From positions 17,576-81,575 of the forward strand of contig CAMLQG010000001.1 in assembly GCA_946482075.1 (NCBI GenBank): a stretch of 64,000 bases of DNA, written 5' to 3'. Of the stretch, positions 18,739 through 28,239 are shown piece after piece. This DNA is from an uncultured Erythrobacteraceae bacterium. Its GTDB lineage: Bacteria; Pseudomonadota; Alphaproteobacteria; Sphingomonadales; Sphingomonadaceae. A program made the translations under genes and the position numbers. The notes under the pieces are model-generated. The model was not told the origin of the DNA. It was given only the letters and a program-made list of their open reading frames with translations, and ran no database searches. The first letter of the stretch is position 1; each line of letters starts with the position of its first letter.

Positions 18739-19272
18739 ATGGCCATTTCGACAGGCGGAGGCGGTGCGGAAACGCCGATGTCGGACATCAACACCACGCC
18801 GCTCGTGGACGTGATGCTGGTGCTCCTGATCATCTTCCTCATCGCGGTCCCGGTGGCGATCCAGACCATCGAGAAGCTCCGCATCCCCATCCTGGTCTCC
18901 AAGGAATCGGAAGACAAGGTCGAGAACCTGCTTCTGACCGTCACCACGACCGATGCCGCCGGGCTCAGCGCGGGCGATCCGGGCTACCAGGGCGCATCTC
19001 GTTACGGCCAGTGCCGGGTGTACTTCAACAACATCACCCCGGTGACGTCGCAGGAGCTCTACGATCAGGCGTTCAAGCGCCTCGACTCCATCGTGAAGCG
19101 CGAAGGCGGCATCGAAGCGATCATGAAGGATCCGGAAAAGATCCCGCAGGTGCATATCCGCGGTGACGTCCAGGCCCCGTGGCGCTGCGTTGCCGGCGCA
19201 ATCTACAACGTGCAGGCGGCGGGCTACCCCACTGTCGGCTTCATTTCGAACCCGGTCGACCCGAACGGCTGA
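18739..19272 (+). CDS. exbD: Biopolymer transport protein ExbD (first copy)
   Basis: A 177-residue ExbD. After a short cytoplasmic start, MSDINTTPLVDVMLVLLIIFLIAVPVA is the single membrane helix with the proton-carrying Asp (LVDVML) near residue 28. The periplasmic part is longer than usual and has an insert around residues 70-110 with two cysteines expected (one in QCRVYF, one in WRCVAG), which is absent from the second copy. It shares the operon with exbB. Confidence 0.94.
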   Translation: MAISTGGGGAETPMSDINTTPLVDVMLVLLIIFLIAVPVAIQTIEKLRIPILVSKESEDKVENLLLTVTTTDAAGLSAGDPGYQGASRYGQCRVYFNNITPVTSQELYDQAFKRLDSIVKREGGIEAIMKDPEKIPQVHIRGDVQAPWRCVAGAIYNVQAAGYPTVGFISNPVDPNG

Positions 19273-19306
19273 TCGCCGGTTCGAAATAGTTCAGGAGTAA
19301 ATCCCG

Positions 19307-19753
19307 ATGGCAATGTCAGGCGGCAAGGACGATGGTTCGCCGATGATGGAAATGAACACGACGCCGTTGATCGACGTCATGCTCGTTCTGCTCATCATGT
19401 TCATCATCACCATCCCGGTAGCGACGCACGCCGTGAATATCGATCTGCCCACACCGCAGCCGAATCCGCCCGACGTGATCGTCGAGCCGGTGAAGAACAA
19501 GGTGGTCCTCACGCGGGACAACAAGGTCCTGTGGAACGGCAGCGCAGTGAACACCGGCCAGCTGGTCACGCTGCTCCAGCAGTCGATGGCGATGAAGCCG
19601 GAACCGGAACTGCAGTTCGAACCGGAACCGGAAGCGAGCTACGACCTTTCGGCACGCGTGCTGAACATCATCAAGGGTTCGGGCGTGACGAAGTTCGGCT
19701 TCGTCGGCAATGAACGCTATGCCGGCTTCGGCAAGGCGCCGAACGCAAGTTAG
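19307..19753 (+). CDS. exbD: Biopolymer transport protein ExbD (second copy)
   Basis: A 148-residue ExbD with MNTTPLIDVMLVLLIMFIITIPVA as its membrane helix and the conserved Asp in LIDVML. The periplasmic half contains an acidic Pro/Glu run (EPELQFEPEPEAS). It is 34 bp after the first exbD. Two different ExbDs would allow a mixed ExbB-ExbD channel, as proposed for similar operons in other proteobacteria. Confidence 0.94.
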   Translation: MAMSGGKDDGSPMMEMNTTPLIDVMLVLLIMFIITIPVATHAVNIDLPTPQPNPPDVIVEPVKNKVVLTRDNKVLWNGSAVNTGQLVTLLQQSMAMKPEPELQFEPEPEASYDLSARVLNIIKGSGVTKFGFVGNERYAGFGKAPNAS

Positions 19754-19787
19754 GACTTCCGTGTCCAAGGATGCAAAGAGGTCATGA

Positions 19788-19813
19788 GGGGCGGAGAAAT
19801 CCGCCCCTTTTTC
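19788..19813 (+). terminator. Rho-independent terminator after exbD
   Basis: GGGGCGGA-gaaa-TCCGCCCC followed by TTTTTCTTTT: a perfect 8-bp stem with a GAAA-type loop, 34 bp after the second exbD stop. Confidence 0.92.
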
Positions 19814-19875
19814 TTTTGGAAGCATTGGCCACACGCTCCCCCTCCCCTGAAGGGGAGGAGAGCAATCTTCCCTGC

Positions 19876-22335
19876 TCACTCCTCTTCCCGCAGCTCCCCA
19901 TCCCCCGGCTCCATCGCGGCCGCAGCGAGCTCTTCCGCTTCCAGCAGCAGTTCCTCATCCGCCGCGCCGGCAGGCAGGCTCTCCCGGCCGATCATCACCA
20001 TCACCGGCACGGCCAGCGGGCTGACCCGATCAAGCGCCACATGGACGAGCTGCTCGCCCGCGCGGTCGAGCAGGCGGGCCAGGCGCCCCAGATCGGTCAT
20101 GCGCCGCCGCGCATCGGTCCACGCAGCCTCGATCAGCACGTGATCGGGCTCGTATTTCCGCAGCACCTCGTAGATCAGATCGGTCGAGAAAGTGACCTGC
20201 TTGCCCGTCTTCCGCTTGCCCGGCTGCTGACGTTCGATCAGCCCTGAAATCACCGCCACTTCGCGGAAGGCGCGGCGCAGGAGGTGCGAATTCTGCACCC
20301 ATTCCACGAACTCATGCGCCAGGATGTCGGGCGAGAGCAGCGGCGCAGGATCGGTCACCGGCTTCAGGCCCCAGACCGCCAGCGTATAATCATTGGCCAC
20401 GAAACCCAGCGGCTGCAGCCCGCGATCCTCCATCCGCCGCGTGATCAGCATGCCGAGGGACTGGTTCGCGTTCCAGCCCTCGAACGTGTAATAGGCCGTG
20501 TAATGATGGCGCGCATGGGGGAAGCTTTCCACCAGCAGCTCGCCCGGCGCGGGCAGGCGTGAGCGCCAGTCCTGCACTTCCAGCCATTCGCGCACATCGT
20601 CGGGGAAGCGCCCCCAGCCGGCGCGATCGGCCAGCATCGCCTGCACGCGTTCGGCGAGATGGGTCGTGAGCGGCAGGCGCTGCCCGCCATAGCTCGGGAT
20701 CATCGCAGCCTTCGACGAAGCACGCACTACGATATCCATGTCCTTGATCCCCTCGACCTCCAGATTGAGGCCGGCGAAGGAAAACGTGTCGCCGGACGAA
20801 AGCGAGGCGGCGAAGCCCTCCTCCACCCGGCCCAGCGAACGGCCGTTCCTGAAGCGGACTTCGAGCATCTCGGAATCGACGATGATCCCGGCATTGATCC
20901 GGTGCCGCGCGGCGTGCTCGGGATGAGTCAGTCGCCATACGCCCTCGCGGTCGCGCACGATGCGGCGAAACCGGTCATAGGCTTCCAGCGCATAGCCGCC
21001 GGTCGCCACAAAATGCAGCACGCGGCGCCAGATTTCCTCGTCCAGCCAGGCATAGGAAAGACATGAGCGCACTTCCGCCAGCAGCGCTCCTTCTTCGAAC
21101 GGCGCGGCGCACGCACAGGCCATGACATGCTGGGCCAGCACGTCGAGCCCACCCCGGTCGAACGCTTCCCCGTCGCGTTGCCCTTCGTCCACCGCATCCT
21201 TGGCGGCCATCGCCTCGAGGAATTCGAAGCGATTGCCCGGCACGAGAATCGCGCGCGAGGGCTGGTCCAGCCGGTGATTGGCACGTCCGATCCGCTGCAG
21301 CAGCCGCGAGGAGCCCTTGGGCGCGCCCATCTGGATCACGCAATCGACATCGCCCCAATCGACGCCCAGATCGAGGCTGGCGGTGCAGACCAGCCCGCGC
21401 AGCTCCCCCCGCGCCATCGCCCCTTCCACCTTGCGCCGCGCCTCCTTGGACAGCGATCCATGATGGATGCCGATCGGCAGCTTGTCCTCATTCGCATCCC
21501 ACAGCAGCTGGAAGGCATATTCGGCCAGAAACCGCGTGTTGGTAAAGATCAGCGTGGTGCGGTTGCGGCGGATCTCCTCATAGACGCGCGGGATCGCCCA
21601 GGTCGCCGCATGGCCGCCCCACGGTATGCGTTCCTCATCCGGGAGCAGGATCGCAAGGTCCGGCTCCGCGCCCGATTCTCCGGTCACCAGCGAAACGCTG
21701 TCGACATCGCCCCACGGCGCCAGCCAGGCGCGGAACGCTTCCGGATCGGCCAGTGTGGCGGACAGTGCCGCGCGCTGCAGATCGGGCGCGATCGCCTGCA
21801 GCCGGGCAAGCGACAGAGCGAGAAGGTCGCCGCGCTTGCCCGTGGCGAATGCGTGGATCTCGTCCACCACGACCCGCTTCAGCGAGGCGAACAGCGTGAA
21901 GCTTTCGGGATAGCTCAGCAGGAGCGAAAGCGATTCCGGCGTGGTCAGCAGGATATGCGGCGGGCGTTCGCGCTGCCGCCGCTTGCGGTCGGACGGGGTA
22001 TCGCCACTGCGCGTCTCCACGCGAATCGGCAGGCCGATCTCCTCGATCGGGGTCAGGAGATTGCGCTGCACGTCATGCGCCAGCGCCTTCAGGGGCGAGA
22101 CGTAGAGCGTGTGGAGCCCTTCCGGCGGTGCGGCGCCGGCAAGGCGGGAAGGCGCGAAATCGGCCAGCGTAGGCAGGAAGCCCGCCAGCGTCTTGCCCGC
22201 GCCCGTATCGGCCACCAGCAGGGCATGGCGGCCGGCCGCGTGTTCGGCCAGCATATCGCCCTGGTGGCGCCTGACGCGCCATCGGCGTCCGGAAAACCAG
22301 GCCTCGATCTCGGGAGGAAGCTCCGCGTCGCTCAT
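19876..22335 (-). CDS. lhr: Ligase-associated DEXH-box DNA helicase (Lhr-like)
   Basis: A helicase of about 819 residues of the Lhr/ligase-associated type, usually paired with ATP-dependent DNA ligase and a nuclease in repair. Walker A ADTGAGKT is near residues 41-48, the DEIH box lies in VVVDEIHAFA, and SAT follows. The second RecA domain has IQMGAPKGSSRLLQRIGRANHR, the motif VI arginines. The start is MSDAELPPEIEAW at 22335. No ligase or exonuclease partner is adjacent in this window. Confidence 0.93.
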   Translation of the reverse strand: MSDAELPPEIEAWFSGRRWRVRRHQGDMLAEHAAGRHALLVADTGAGKTLAGFLPTLADFAPSRLAGAAPPEGLHTLYVSPLKALAHDVQRNLLTPIEEIGLPIRVETRSGDTPSDRKRRQRERPPHILLTTPESLSLLLSYPESFTLFASLKRVVVDEIHAFATGKRGDLLALSLARLQAIAPDLQRAALSATLADPEAFRAWLAPWGDVDSVSLVTGESGAEPDLAILLPDEERIPWGGHAATWAIPRVYEEIRRNRTTLIFTNTRFLAEYAFQLLWDANEDKLPIGIHHGSLSKEARRKVEGAMARGELRGLVCTASLDLGVDWGDVDCVIQMGAPKGSSRLLQRIGRANHRLDQPSRAILVPGNRFEFLEAMAAKDAVDEGQRDGEAFDRGGLDVLAQHVMACACAAPFEEGALLAEVRSCLSYAWLDEEIWRRVLHFVATGGYALEAYDRFRRIVRDREGVWRLTHPEHAARHRINAGIIVDSEMLEVRFRNGRSLGRVEEGFAASLSSGDTFSFAGLNLEVEGIKDMDIVVRASSKAAMIPSYGGQRLPLTTHLAERVQAMLADRAGWGRFPDDVREWLEVQDWRSRLPAPGELLVESFPHARHHYTAYYTFEGWNANQSLGMLITRRMEDRGLQPLGFVANDYTLAVWGLKPVTDPAPLLSPDILAHEFVEWVQNSHLLRRAFREVAVISGLIERQQPGKRKTGKQVTFSTDLIYEVLRKYEPDHVLIEAAWTDARRRMTDLGRLARLLDRAGEQLVHVALDRVSPLAVPVMVMIGRESLPAGAADEELLLEAEELAAAAMEPGDGELREEE

Positions 22336-22451
22336 TCGTCTCCAACGCCCGGACCGGGGTTTGGTTGATGAAACACCGGCGCTCATGGAGCATGAAACGC
22401 GCAGGCGGGGAAGGGATGGTTGCAGATCACCTTGCCAATCGGTGAACTTTC

Positions 22452-22481
22452 TATATGGTTCTCCAAATGGAAAACCTTATA
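22452..22481. promoter_or_regulatory. Dyad overlapping the ArsR gene start
   Basis: TATATGGTTCTCC and the inverted TATAAGGTTTTCC (reading the right arm backwards) match at 11 of 13 positions around a central AAAT. The dyad overlaps the start of the ArsR gene, the position expected for an autoregulatory operator. It supports use of the second ATG at 22467, but both are possible. Confidence 0.55.
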
Positions 22482-22805
22482 TCGGACCTTGATGCCGCAT
22501 TCCATGCCTTGGCCGATCCGACGAGGCGGGCCGTGATCGGCCGCCTCACGAAGGGTCCGGCATCCGTGAAGGAACTCGCCGCCCCCTTCGCGATGGGCCT
22601 GCCGGCCTTCCTGAAGCATCTCAAAGTGCTGGAACAGGACGGCCTCATTCATTCGGAAAAGACCGGCCGGGTCCGCACCTGCCGGATCAATGCGGAAAGG
22701 CTGGCCGCCGCGGAAGACTGGCTCTCCCGCCAGCGCCAGTCCTGGCAGGCCAGTGCCGACCGGTTGGCCGCCTATGTCGAAACCCGGATGCCGCAGGAGC
22801 CGTGA
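22455..22805 (+). CDS. ArsR-family winged-helix regulator
   Basis: A 116-residue regulator (112 if the ATG at 22467 is used, which gives MENLISDLDAAFHALADP). The HALADPTRRAVIGRLTKGPASVKELAAPF stretch and the LPAFLKHLKVLEQDGLI recognition helix are the ArsR winged helix. No Cys metal box is present, so it is not an arsenic sensor. It overlaps the SRPBCC gene by a few bases, the usual ArsR/SRPBCC pair. Confidence 0.92.
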   Translation: MVLQMENLISDLDAAFHALADPTRRAVIGRLTKGPASVKELAAPFAMGLPAFLKHLKVLEQDGLIHSEKTGRVRTCRINAERLAAAEDWLSRQRQSWQASADRLAAYVETRMPQEP

Positions 22806-23278
22806 CCATGCCCGCCGACCAGAACGAACTCAGCATAAGCCGTTTCATCAAGGCGCCACCGGCCGTCGTCTGGAAGGCCTGGAGCGAGCCCGAACATCTG
22901 GCGAGATGGTGGATACCCGCCCCCATCGAATGTCAGGTCGTCAAGCTAGACCTGTGGCCGGGCGGCGGCTTCGTGACCCGGATGCGCGAAGGCGATGGCG
23001 CGTTCCAGCCCCATGTCGATGCCTGCTTCCTCGAAGTCGTCCCCCAAACGCGCCTGATCTTCACCACCCTGCTGACGGAGGGCTGGCGTCCGGCCGAACC
23101 CTGGCTGGCGCTCACCGCGATCATGAGCTTCGAGGCCGAAGACGCCGGCACACGATACACGGCACGCGCGCTGCACAAACATGGCGAGGACGCGCGCAAG
23201 CACGAGGAGCTCGGCTTTTTCGAAGGCTGGGGGACGGCAATCGACCAGCTGGCAGCACTGGCACAGCAGATCGCCTGA
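22802..23278 (+). CDS. SRPBCC-domain protein (AHSA1 family)
   Basis: A 158-residue START-fold protein, start GTG at 22802 or ATG at 22808. It has the N-terminal RFIKAPPAVVWKAWSEPEHLARWW and G/F-rich C-terminal helix typical of AHSA1-like proteins that bind hydrophobic ligands. It overlaps the upstream ArsR gene, so the two form a translationally coupled operon. The ligand is unknown. Confidence 0.88.
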   Translation: MTMPADQNELSISRFIKAPPAVVWKAWSEPEHLARWWIPAPIECQVVKLDLWPGGGFVTRMREGDGAFQPHVDACFLEVVPQTRLIFTTLLTEGWRPAEPWLALTAIMSFEAEDAGTRYTARALHKHGEDARKHEELGFFEGWGTAIDQLAALAQQIA

Positions 23279-23294
23279 CACCCCCCGCAGGAAG

Positions 23295-24698
23295 CTAATG
23301 CGCCGCCTGCGGGCCCCGCTCCAGGCCCGAAAGCGCGAGCTGCTGATCGATCTGCGCCATCAGCCGGTCGAGGCCTGCCTGGTTCTCGCTTTCGGCACGC
23401 GCCACCAGCACGTCCTGCGTATTCGATGCGCGCAGCAGCCACCAGCCATCCGGCGTATTGACGCGCACGCCGTCGGTGGCGTCGACATCCGCGCCGCCTT
23501 CGGCGAGCCTCGCTTTCACTTCGTCAACCACGGCGAATTTGCGGCTCTCATCCACCTGGAAGCGCATTTCCGGCGTGTTGACCATATCGGCCATCGCTCC
23601 GCGCAATTCGGTGACCGAGCGGCCGAGCCGCGCGGACGCCGCGATCAGGCGCACGCCGGCATAGAGCGCATCGTCGAAGCCGTAATAATCATGGGCGAAG
23701 AAGACATGGCCGCTCATCTCGCCGGCGAGCGGCGATCCCGTCTCCTTCATCTTGGATTTGATCAGGCTGTGGCCCGTCTTCCACATCAGCGGCTTGCCGC
23801 CATGCGCGGCGACATGATCGAACAAGGCGCGGGAAGCTTTCACATCCGCGATGATCGTGGCGCCCGGCACCATCTTCAGCAGGTCCTCGGCATAGATCAT
23901 CAGCAGCTGGTCGCCCCAGATGATCCTCCCCTGCCCATCGATCGCGCCGATCCGGTCGCCATCGCCATCGAAAGCGATGCCGAAATCGAGCTTCTTGTCC
24001 GCGACCAGCTTGCGTAGGTCGACCAGGTTTTCCTCCACCGTCGGATCCGGGTGGTGATTGGGGAAATTCCCGTCCACTTCGGTATAGAGCAGATGATGCT
24101 CGCCCGGCAGGCGCGCGGCGAGCAGTTCCAGCATCGGGCCGGCGGCGCCATTGCCGGCATCCCAGCCCACGCGCAGCGTTTCAAGCTTGGATTGGTCAAT
24201 CCCCGCAAGGCCCTGGAGCATGCGTTCGAGATAGGACTGGCGGACGTCGCGCGTTTCCACCGAACCCGTCCCGCCGGACCATTCTCCCTTTGCAGCCAGT
24301 TCGCCGATCTTGAGGATGTCCTTCCCGAAGAAGGGTTTGCCCTGGAAGACCATCTTGAAGCCGTTGTAATTGGCGGGGTTGTGGCTGCCCGTGATCTGGA
24401 TGCCGCCATCGACATCGTCGAACGACGCTTCCGCATAATAAAGCATCGGCGTAGGACCGAGACCGACGCACACCACGTCGCACCCGCCCGCGTTCAGCCC
24501 TTCGATAAGCGCATGTTCGAGCAGAGGCGAACTGACCCGACCATCATAGCCCACCGCGACCTTGCTGCCCCCCGCCTGCTTCAGCAGAGTGGCGAAGCCC
24601 CGCCCGATCGCCCGCGCATCGTCGGGGCCGAGCGTTTCGCCGATGATTCCGCGAATATCGTATTCGCGCAGCACGGTCGGATGGAATTGATGGCTCAT
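23295..24698 (-). CDS. Phosphomannomutase/phosphoglucomutase
   Basis: A 467-residue phosphohexomutase of the AlgC/PMM-PGM type that interconverts mannose or glucose 1- and 6-phosphates for polysaccharide precursors. The phospho-Ser loop ITGSHNPANYNG has Ser in TGSHNP, the metal loop is DGDGDR near residues 240-250, and the sugar-binding and C-terminal domains follow. Its start overlaps the stop of the J-domain gene by 4 bases (ATGA), so the two are coupled. Confidence 0.95.
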   Translation of the reverse strand: MSHQFHPTVLREYDIRGIIGETLGPDDARAIGRGFATLLKQAGGSKVAVGYDGRVSSPLLEHALIEGLNAGGCDVVCVGLGPTPMLYYAEASFDDVDGGIQITGSHNPANYNGFKMVFQGKPFFGKDILKIGELAAKGEWSGGTGSVETRDVRQSYLERMLQGLAGIDQSKLETLRVGWDAGNGAAGPMLELLAARLPGEHHLLYTEVDGNFPNHHPDPTVEENLVDLRKLVADKKLDFGIAFDGDGDRIGAIDGQGRIIWGDQLLMIYAEDLLKMVPGATIIADVKASRALFDHVAAHGGKPLMWKTGHSLIKSKMKETGSPLAGEMSGHVFFAHDYYGFDDALYAGVRLIAASARLGRSVTELRGAMADMVNTPEMRFQVDESRKFAVVDEVKARLAEGGADVDATDGVRVNTPDGWWLLRASNTQDVLVARAESENQAGLDRLMAQIDQQLALSGLERGPQAAH

Positions 24699-24991
24699 TC
24701 TCGCTTTCGTCCTTCCTTGGCCAGTTTTGCTAACAGCAGGTCTCGCGCGGCGTTGGCTTCCACGACCTGGTCCCCGGTGCCGCCCTTGTCCGGGTGCACG
24801 CGGGCCACGAGCCGCCGATGCGCATCGATAATCTCGTTACGATCAGCGGATTTACGAAGTCCTAGCAAGGCGCGGGCGCGCGCCTCGTCGGCCGAACGGG
24901 CGGAAAGCCCGGCCAGTTCCCAAGGCCAGCAGCGAAACAGGAAACGGCAGGCGAGCGATGCGATGATCAGGATCGCCAGCAGCCGGACCAT
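24695..24991 (-). CDS. Small J-domain membrane protein
   Basis: A 98-residue protein with a hydrophobic N-terminus (MVRLLAILIIASLACRFLF) and a C-terminal J domain carrying RLVARVHPDKGGTGDQV, with the HPD motif intact. It should recruit a DnaK-type chaperone to the membrane. It lies between mipZ (6 bp) and pgm (4-bp overlap), a clear operon. Confidence 0.88.
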   Translation of the reverse strand: MVRLLAILIIASLACRFLFRCWPWELAGLSARSADEARARALLGLRKSADRNEIIDAHRRLVARVHPDKGGTGDQVVEANAARDLLLAKLAKEGRKRE

Positions 24992-24996
24992 GATCT

Positions 24997-25821
24997 TCAG
25001 GCAGCTCCCGCGAGCGCCGATGCGGAAGGCGCCGGAAAGGGCAGGTTGAGCCCGCTCACAAGCCCGCGCAGCTCCTGCCTGGCGACCAGATGGCTGGTGC
25101 CCAGCTCGCCCAGATGCCCCTTGTCGAGCAGCGTCAAACCGGACGGGAACAGTTCGCGATAGATCACGCGTTCCGACAGGCCCCGCGCCACGCGGAAACC
25201 CACCCGGCGGGACAATTCGGTAAGCGCGGCATCGATCCGGCGCTGGTTGCGGGCTTCCACGTGATGGGTGCGGTTGCGCACCACCACCCAGTCCATTTCG
25301 CGCCGCTGGTCCCGGATGGTGGCCATGGCGCGCTTCTTGCGCGCTTCCCAGATCAGTTCGGCGTAGAAGGACAGGCGGCGGACCTTGAAGGTTTCCGCAT
25401 CCACCTGCCCGATGAGGTCGAAATCGACGAAGCTGTCATTGAGCGGCGTGACCAGCGTGTCCGCTCCCGTGGCGACATGGCGCGCGAAGGGATCGTCGCG
25501 GCCCGGCGTGTCGAACACAAGGAAATCGTAGCCTTCGCCCAGCCGCGCGGCCTGTTCGTCCAGCGCTTCGATGCTGTCCGCTTCGAAGACATCGAAGCTG
25601 GCGCTCGGCAGATCGATCTCGCGGCGCTTTTCCGTCTCGGCGCGATTTTCGAGATAGCGATAAAGCGTGCGCTGGCGCGTATCGAGATCGAGCGCGGCCA
25701 CTTTCGCGCCGCGATGGGCCAGCGCCACCGCCACATGGACCGCCGTCGTCGACTTGCCGGTGCCACCCTTCTCATTGGCGAACACGATCCGGTGCGGGCC
25801 ATTCCGAATCTGGGCAGTCAT
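24997..25821 (-). CDS. mipZ: Division plane positioning ATPase MipZ (ParA family)
   Basis: A 274-residue P-loop ATPase with FANEKGGTGKSTTAVHVAVAL (deviant Walker A), FDTPGRDDPFARHVATGADTLVTPLNDSFVDFDLIGQV and C-terminal basic and Ala-rich parts. This pattern is that of alphaproteobacterial MipZ, which binds ParB near the origin and inhibits FtsZ away from midcell. The start is MTAQIRNGPHRIVFANEK at 25821; the open frame extends upstream without support. Confidence 0.93.
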   Translation of the reverse strand: MTAQIRNGPHRIVFANEKGGTGKSTTAVHVAVALAHRGAKVAALDLDTRQRTLYRYLENRAETEKRREIDLPSASFDVFEADSIEALDEQAARLGEGYDFLVFDTPGRDDPFARHVATGADTLVTPLNDSFVDFDLIGQVDAETFKVRRLSFYAELIWEARKKRAMATIRDQRREMDWVVVRNRTHHVEARNQRRIDAALTELSRRVGFRVARGLSERVIYRELFPSGLTLLDKGHLGELGTSHLVARQELRGLVSGLNLPFPAPSASALAGAA

Positions 25822-25948
25822 GGACACGTGGCTGGCAGCTTTCGATGCAAAATTGATGACGATCGATACAAGTTGATACCGGCCCGGCGCCGGCGCTAGG
25901 ACAGCGGCGCGGACGGGATCGCCCGCTCTTATCGGAGGGCCAAGGCAG

Positions 25949-26809
25949 GTGCAAACCATCAATCAGCTTGACGCGCTTCGCCTGGCGGTCTCTGCCCTGC
26001 GCGAAACCGGCGAAGTCGCCCTGGTGCCCACGATGGGCGCACTGCATGAAGGCCATCTGACGCTGGTACGCCGCGCCCGCGAACTCGCTCCGCACGTCGT
26101 GGCCTCGATCTTCGTCAACCCCAGGCAGTTCGGCCCGAACGAGGATCTGGACGCCTATCCGCGCCAGCTGGAACGCGACGCATCCATGCTGGAAAGCGAA
26201 GGCGTGGCCGTGCTCTGGGCGCCGGACGTGGAGCAGATGTACCCGGACGGATTTTCCACGAATATTTCCGTCTCCGGCGTCTCCGAAGGGTTCTGCGGCG
26301 CGGCGCGGCCGGGCCATTTCGACGGCGTGGCGACAGTGGTGGCGAAGCTGTTCAACCAGGTTGCGCCCGATCTCGCGCTGTTCGGGGAGAAGGACTGGCA
26401 GCAGCTCGCCGTGATCCGACGCATGGCGCGCGATCTCGATTTCACGCGCCCGCATGTCAACCGGATTCTCGGCGTGGCGACCGTGCGGGAGGAGGATGGT
26501 CTCGCGATGAGCAGCCGCAACCGCTATCTCTCGGCCGCAGATCGCCTCCGCGCCGTGACCTTGCCGGGGGCCATGAGAACGGCGCTTGCCAAGATCGAAG
26601 CGGGTGAGCCCGTCGCCCCTGCCCTCGCCGCACTACAGGCCGCGCTGATCGATGGCGGGTTCAGCTCGGTCGACTATGCCGATCTGGCCGATGCCGCGAG
26701 CCTCGCTCTGCTCGCCCGCCTCGGCGATGCGCCTGCACGCCTGCTGGTGGCTGCGCGGATCGGCGGCACGCGTCTGATCGACAACATGCCGGTCGATCGG
26801 GCAGGCTAG
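25949..26809 (+). CDS. panC: Pantothenate synthetase
   Basis: A 286-residue ligase that joins pantoate and beta-alanine with ATP. The HIGH-like motif lies in VPTMGALHEGHLTLVRRA, FVNPRQFGPNEDL follows, and the KMSKS-like loop is AMSSRNRYLS. The predicted start is GTG at 25949 (QTINQL...), after a GCCAAGGCAG leader. It is divergent from mipZ. Confidence 0.97.
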   Translation: MQTINQLDALRLAVSALRETGEVALVPTMGALHEGHLTLVRRARELAPHVVASIFVNPRQFGPNEDLDAYPRQLERDASMLESEGVAVLWAPDVEQMYPDGFSTNISVSGVSEGFCGAARPGHFDGVATVVAKLFNQVAPDLALFGEKDWQQLAVIRRMARDLDFTRPHVNRILGVATVREEDGLAMSSRNRYLSAADRLRAVTLPGAMRTALAKIEAGEPVAPALAALQAALIDGGFSSVDYADLADAASLALLARLGDAPARLLVAARIGGTRLIDNMPVDRAG

Positions 26810-26885
26810 AGCACAATATTCGAGACCTTGCTTCACGTCTCTGGCTGATTCAGCCCGAGACGATCAAGTCTAGGGAGAGGAAACC

Positions 26886-27281
26886 ATGCTGGACATCAAG
26901 AATCCGCAACAGATCCTGGCGAAGCTCGCCACGGTGGATGCATCAATCACGATCGAGCAGGCGGCCGAGTTCGTCGCCGAAGGCTGCGTGATCCGCGAGG
27001 CGGAATCGCTGCCCTATGGCGGTACCTATTACGGCCCGGAGGGCTTCGTGCATCTGGTGAAGACGGTCTTCGGCCTGTGGGAGGATTGCGATCTCGACAT
27101 CAAGAATGTCTGGACCGACGGCGTCGATCGGATGATCCATTACTCGCAGATGTCCGGCCGCACCGCCAAGGGCAGCTTCAGCATGCCGATGGTCGAGTAT
27201 TACCGGGTCGAGAACGGCAAGATGACGGAGATCACGATCCTCTATTTCGACACGCAGCGATTGGCCGAGCTTGCGGGATGA
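26886..27281 (+). CDS. NTF2/SnoaL-like protein
   Basis: A 131-residue protein that resembles the SnoaL/NTF2-like fold: an N-terminal helical part, a conserved LPYGGTYYGPEGFVHLV, and a C-terminal sheet with VEYYRVENGKMTEITILYFD. Such proteins are isomerases, cyclases or ligand binders; no catalytic pair is certain. It has an AGGAGAGGAAA-type ribosome site upstream and stands alone. Confidence 0.75.
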   Translation: MLDIKNPQQILAKLATVDASITIEQAAEFVAEGCVIREAESLPYGGTYYGPEGFVHLVKTVFGLWEDCDLDIKNVWTDGVDRMIHYSQMSGRTAKGSFSMPMVEYYRVENGKMTEITILYFDTQRLAELAG

Positions 27282-27437
27282 CCGCCCGCCGTTAGCCGCA
27301 GAATTTGAACGCAAATAGGTTGCCCGGTTTTCATGGTCCGGTAAATTGCGGACCAGATCGTCTATGGGCAGGCGAAGCACCAGCCTGTTGCATGTTCTTG
27401 GCCTGCTTTCGGTTCTTGAATTGAGGGGAATTTCACG

Positions 27438-28208
27438 ATGAAGAAGCTTATCAGCGGAGCGGCGGCACTTGCCCTTGCCGTGACGATCGCCACGCCCGCG
27501 CTGGCGAAGAAGGATGAGAGCTCCGGCCGCAAGCTGCAGAGCAAGGGCACGGCGAACATCCCGCGCTGCGGCCGCAATCTCGGCACCGTCGCGATCGTGG
27601 AGCCGGACAATCAGTGGTGGCGCGAACTCAGCCTCGGCAGCCCCGAAGCGATCATCAAGATCTTCGTCCAGCGCTCCGGCTGCTTCTCGCTGGTCAATCG
27701 CGGCCGCGCGATGGAAAGCCGCTCGATGGAACGCGCGCTGGCCGATGACGGCGAATTGCAGAAGGGTTCGAACCTCGGCCGCGGCCAGGTGAAGGCGGCG
27801 GACTACTTCCTCCAGCCCGATATCGTCTCGACCAACAACAATTCGGGCGGCGGCGGCGTCGGCGGTTTCCTGGGCGGCTTCATGGGCGGCACGCTGGGCG
27901 CGCTGGCCGGTGCCGTGAACGTGAAGAAGGGTGAAGCCAATGTCACCCTGTCGATCGTCAACGCGCGCACCACGGTCGAAGAAGCGATGACCGAAGGCTA
28001 TGCCCGCAAGTCCGACGTCAGCATCGGCGGCGGCGGCGGCCTGTTCGGCGGCGGCGCCTTCGGCGGCGTGGCCGGCGGCGGCTATCAGAACACCCAGATC
28101 GGCCAGATCATCGTGCTTGCCTATCTCGACGCCTACACCCAGCTGGTCGACCAATTGGGCGGCCTCCCCAGCGACGCTGCGGCTGCCGCGCCGCAAGCCA
28201 CGCCGTAA
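27438..28208 (+). CDS. CsgG/HfaB-like exported protein
   Basis: A 256-residue protein with a signal peptide (MKKLISGAAALALAVTIATPALA). GTVAIVEPDN, the SLVNRGRAMESRS stretch and the C-terminal IGQIIVLAYLDAYTQLVDQL match the CsgG/HfaB family of secretion or assembly proteins. Two Gly-rich segments (residues about 135-155 and 195-215) separate them. No lipobox Cys is visible, unlike CsgG itself, so it is probably periplasmic rather than an outer-membrane pore. Confidence 0.78.
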   Translation: MKKLISGAAALALAVTIATPALAKKDESSGRKLQSKGTANIPRCGRNLGTVAIVEPDNQWWRELSLGSPEAIIKIFVQRSGCFSLVNRGRAMESRSMERALADDGELQKGSNLGRGQVKAADYFLQPDIVSTNNNSGGGGVGGFLGGFMGGTLGALAGAVNVKKGEANVTLSIVNARTTVEEAMTEGYARKSDVSIGGGGGLFGGGAFGGVAGGGYQNTQIGQIIVLAYLDAYTQLVDQLGGLPSDAAAAAPQATP

Positions 28209-28239
28209 GCGTCCGGCGAAAGCCGGAACGAAAACGGAA

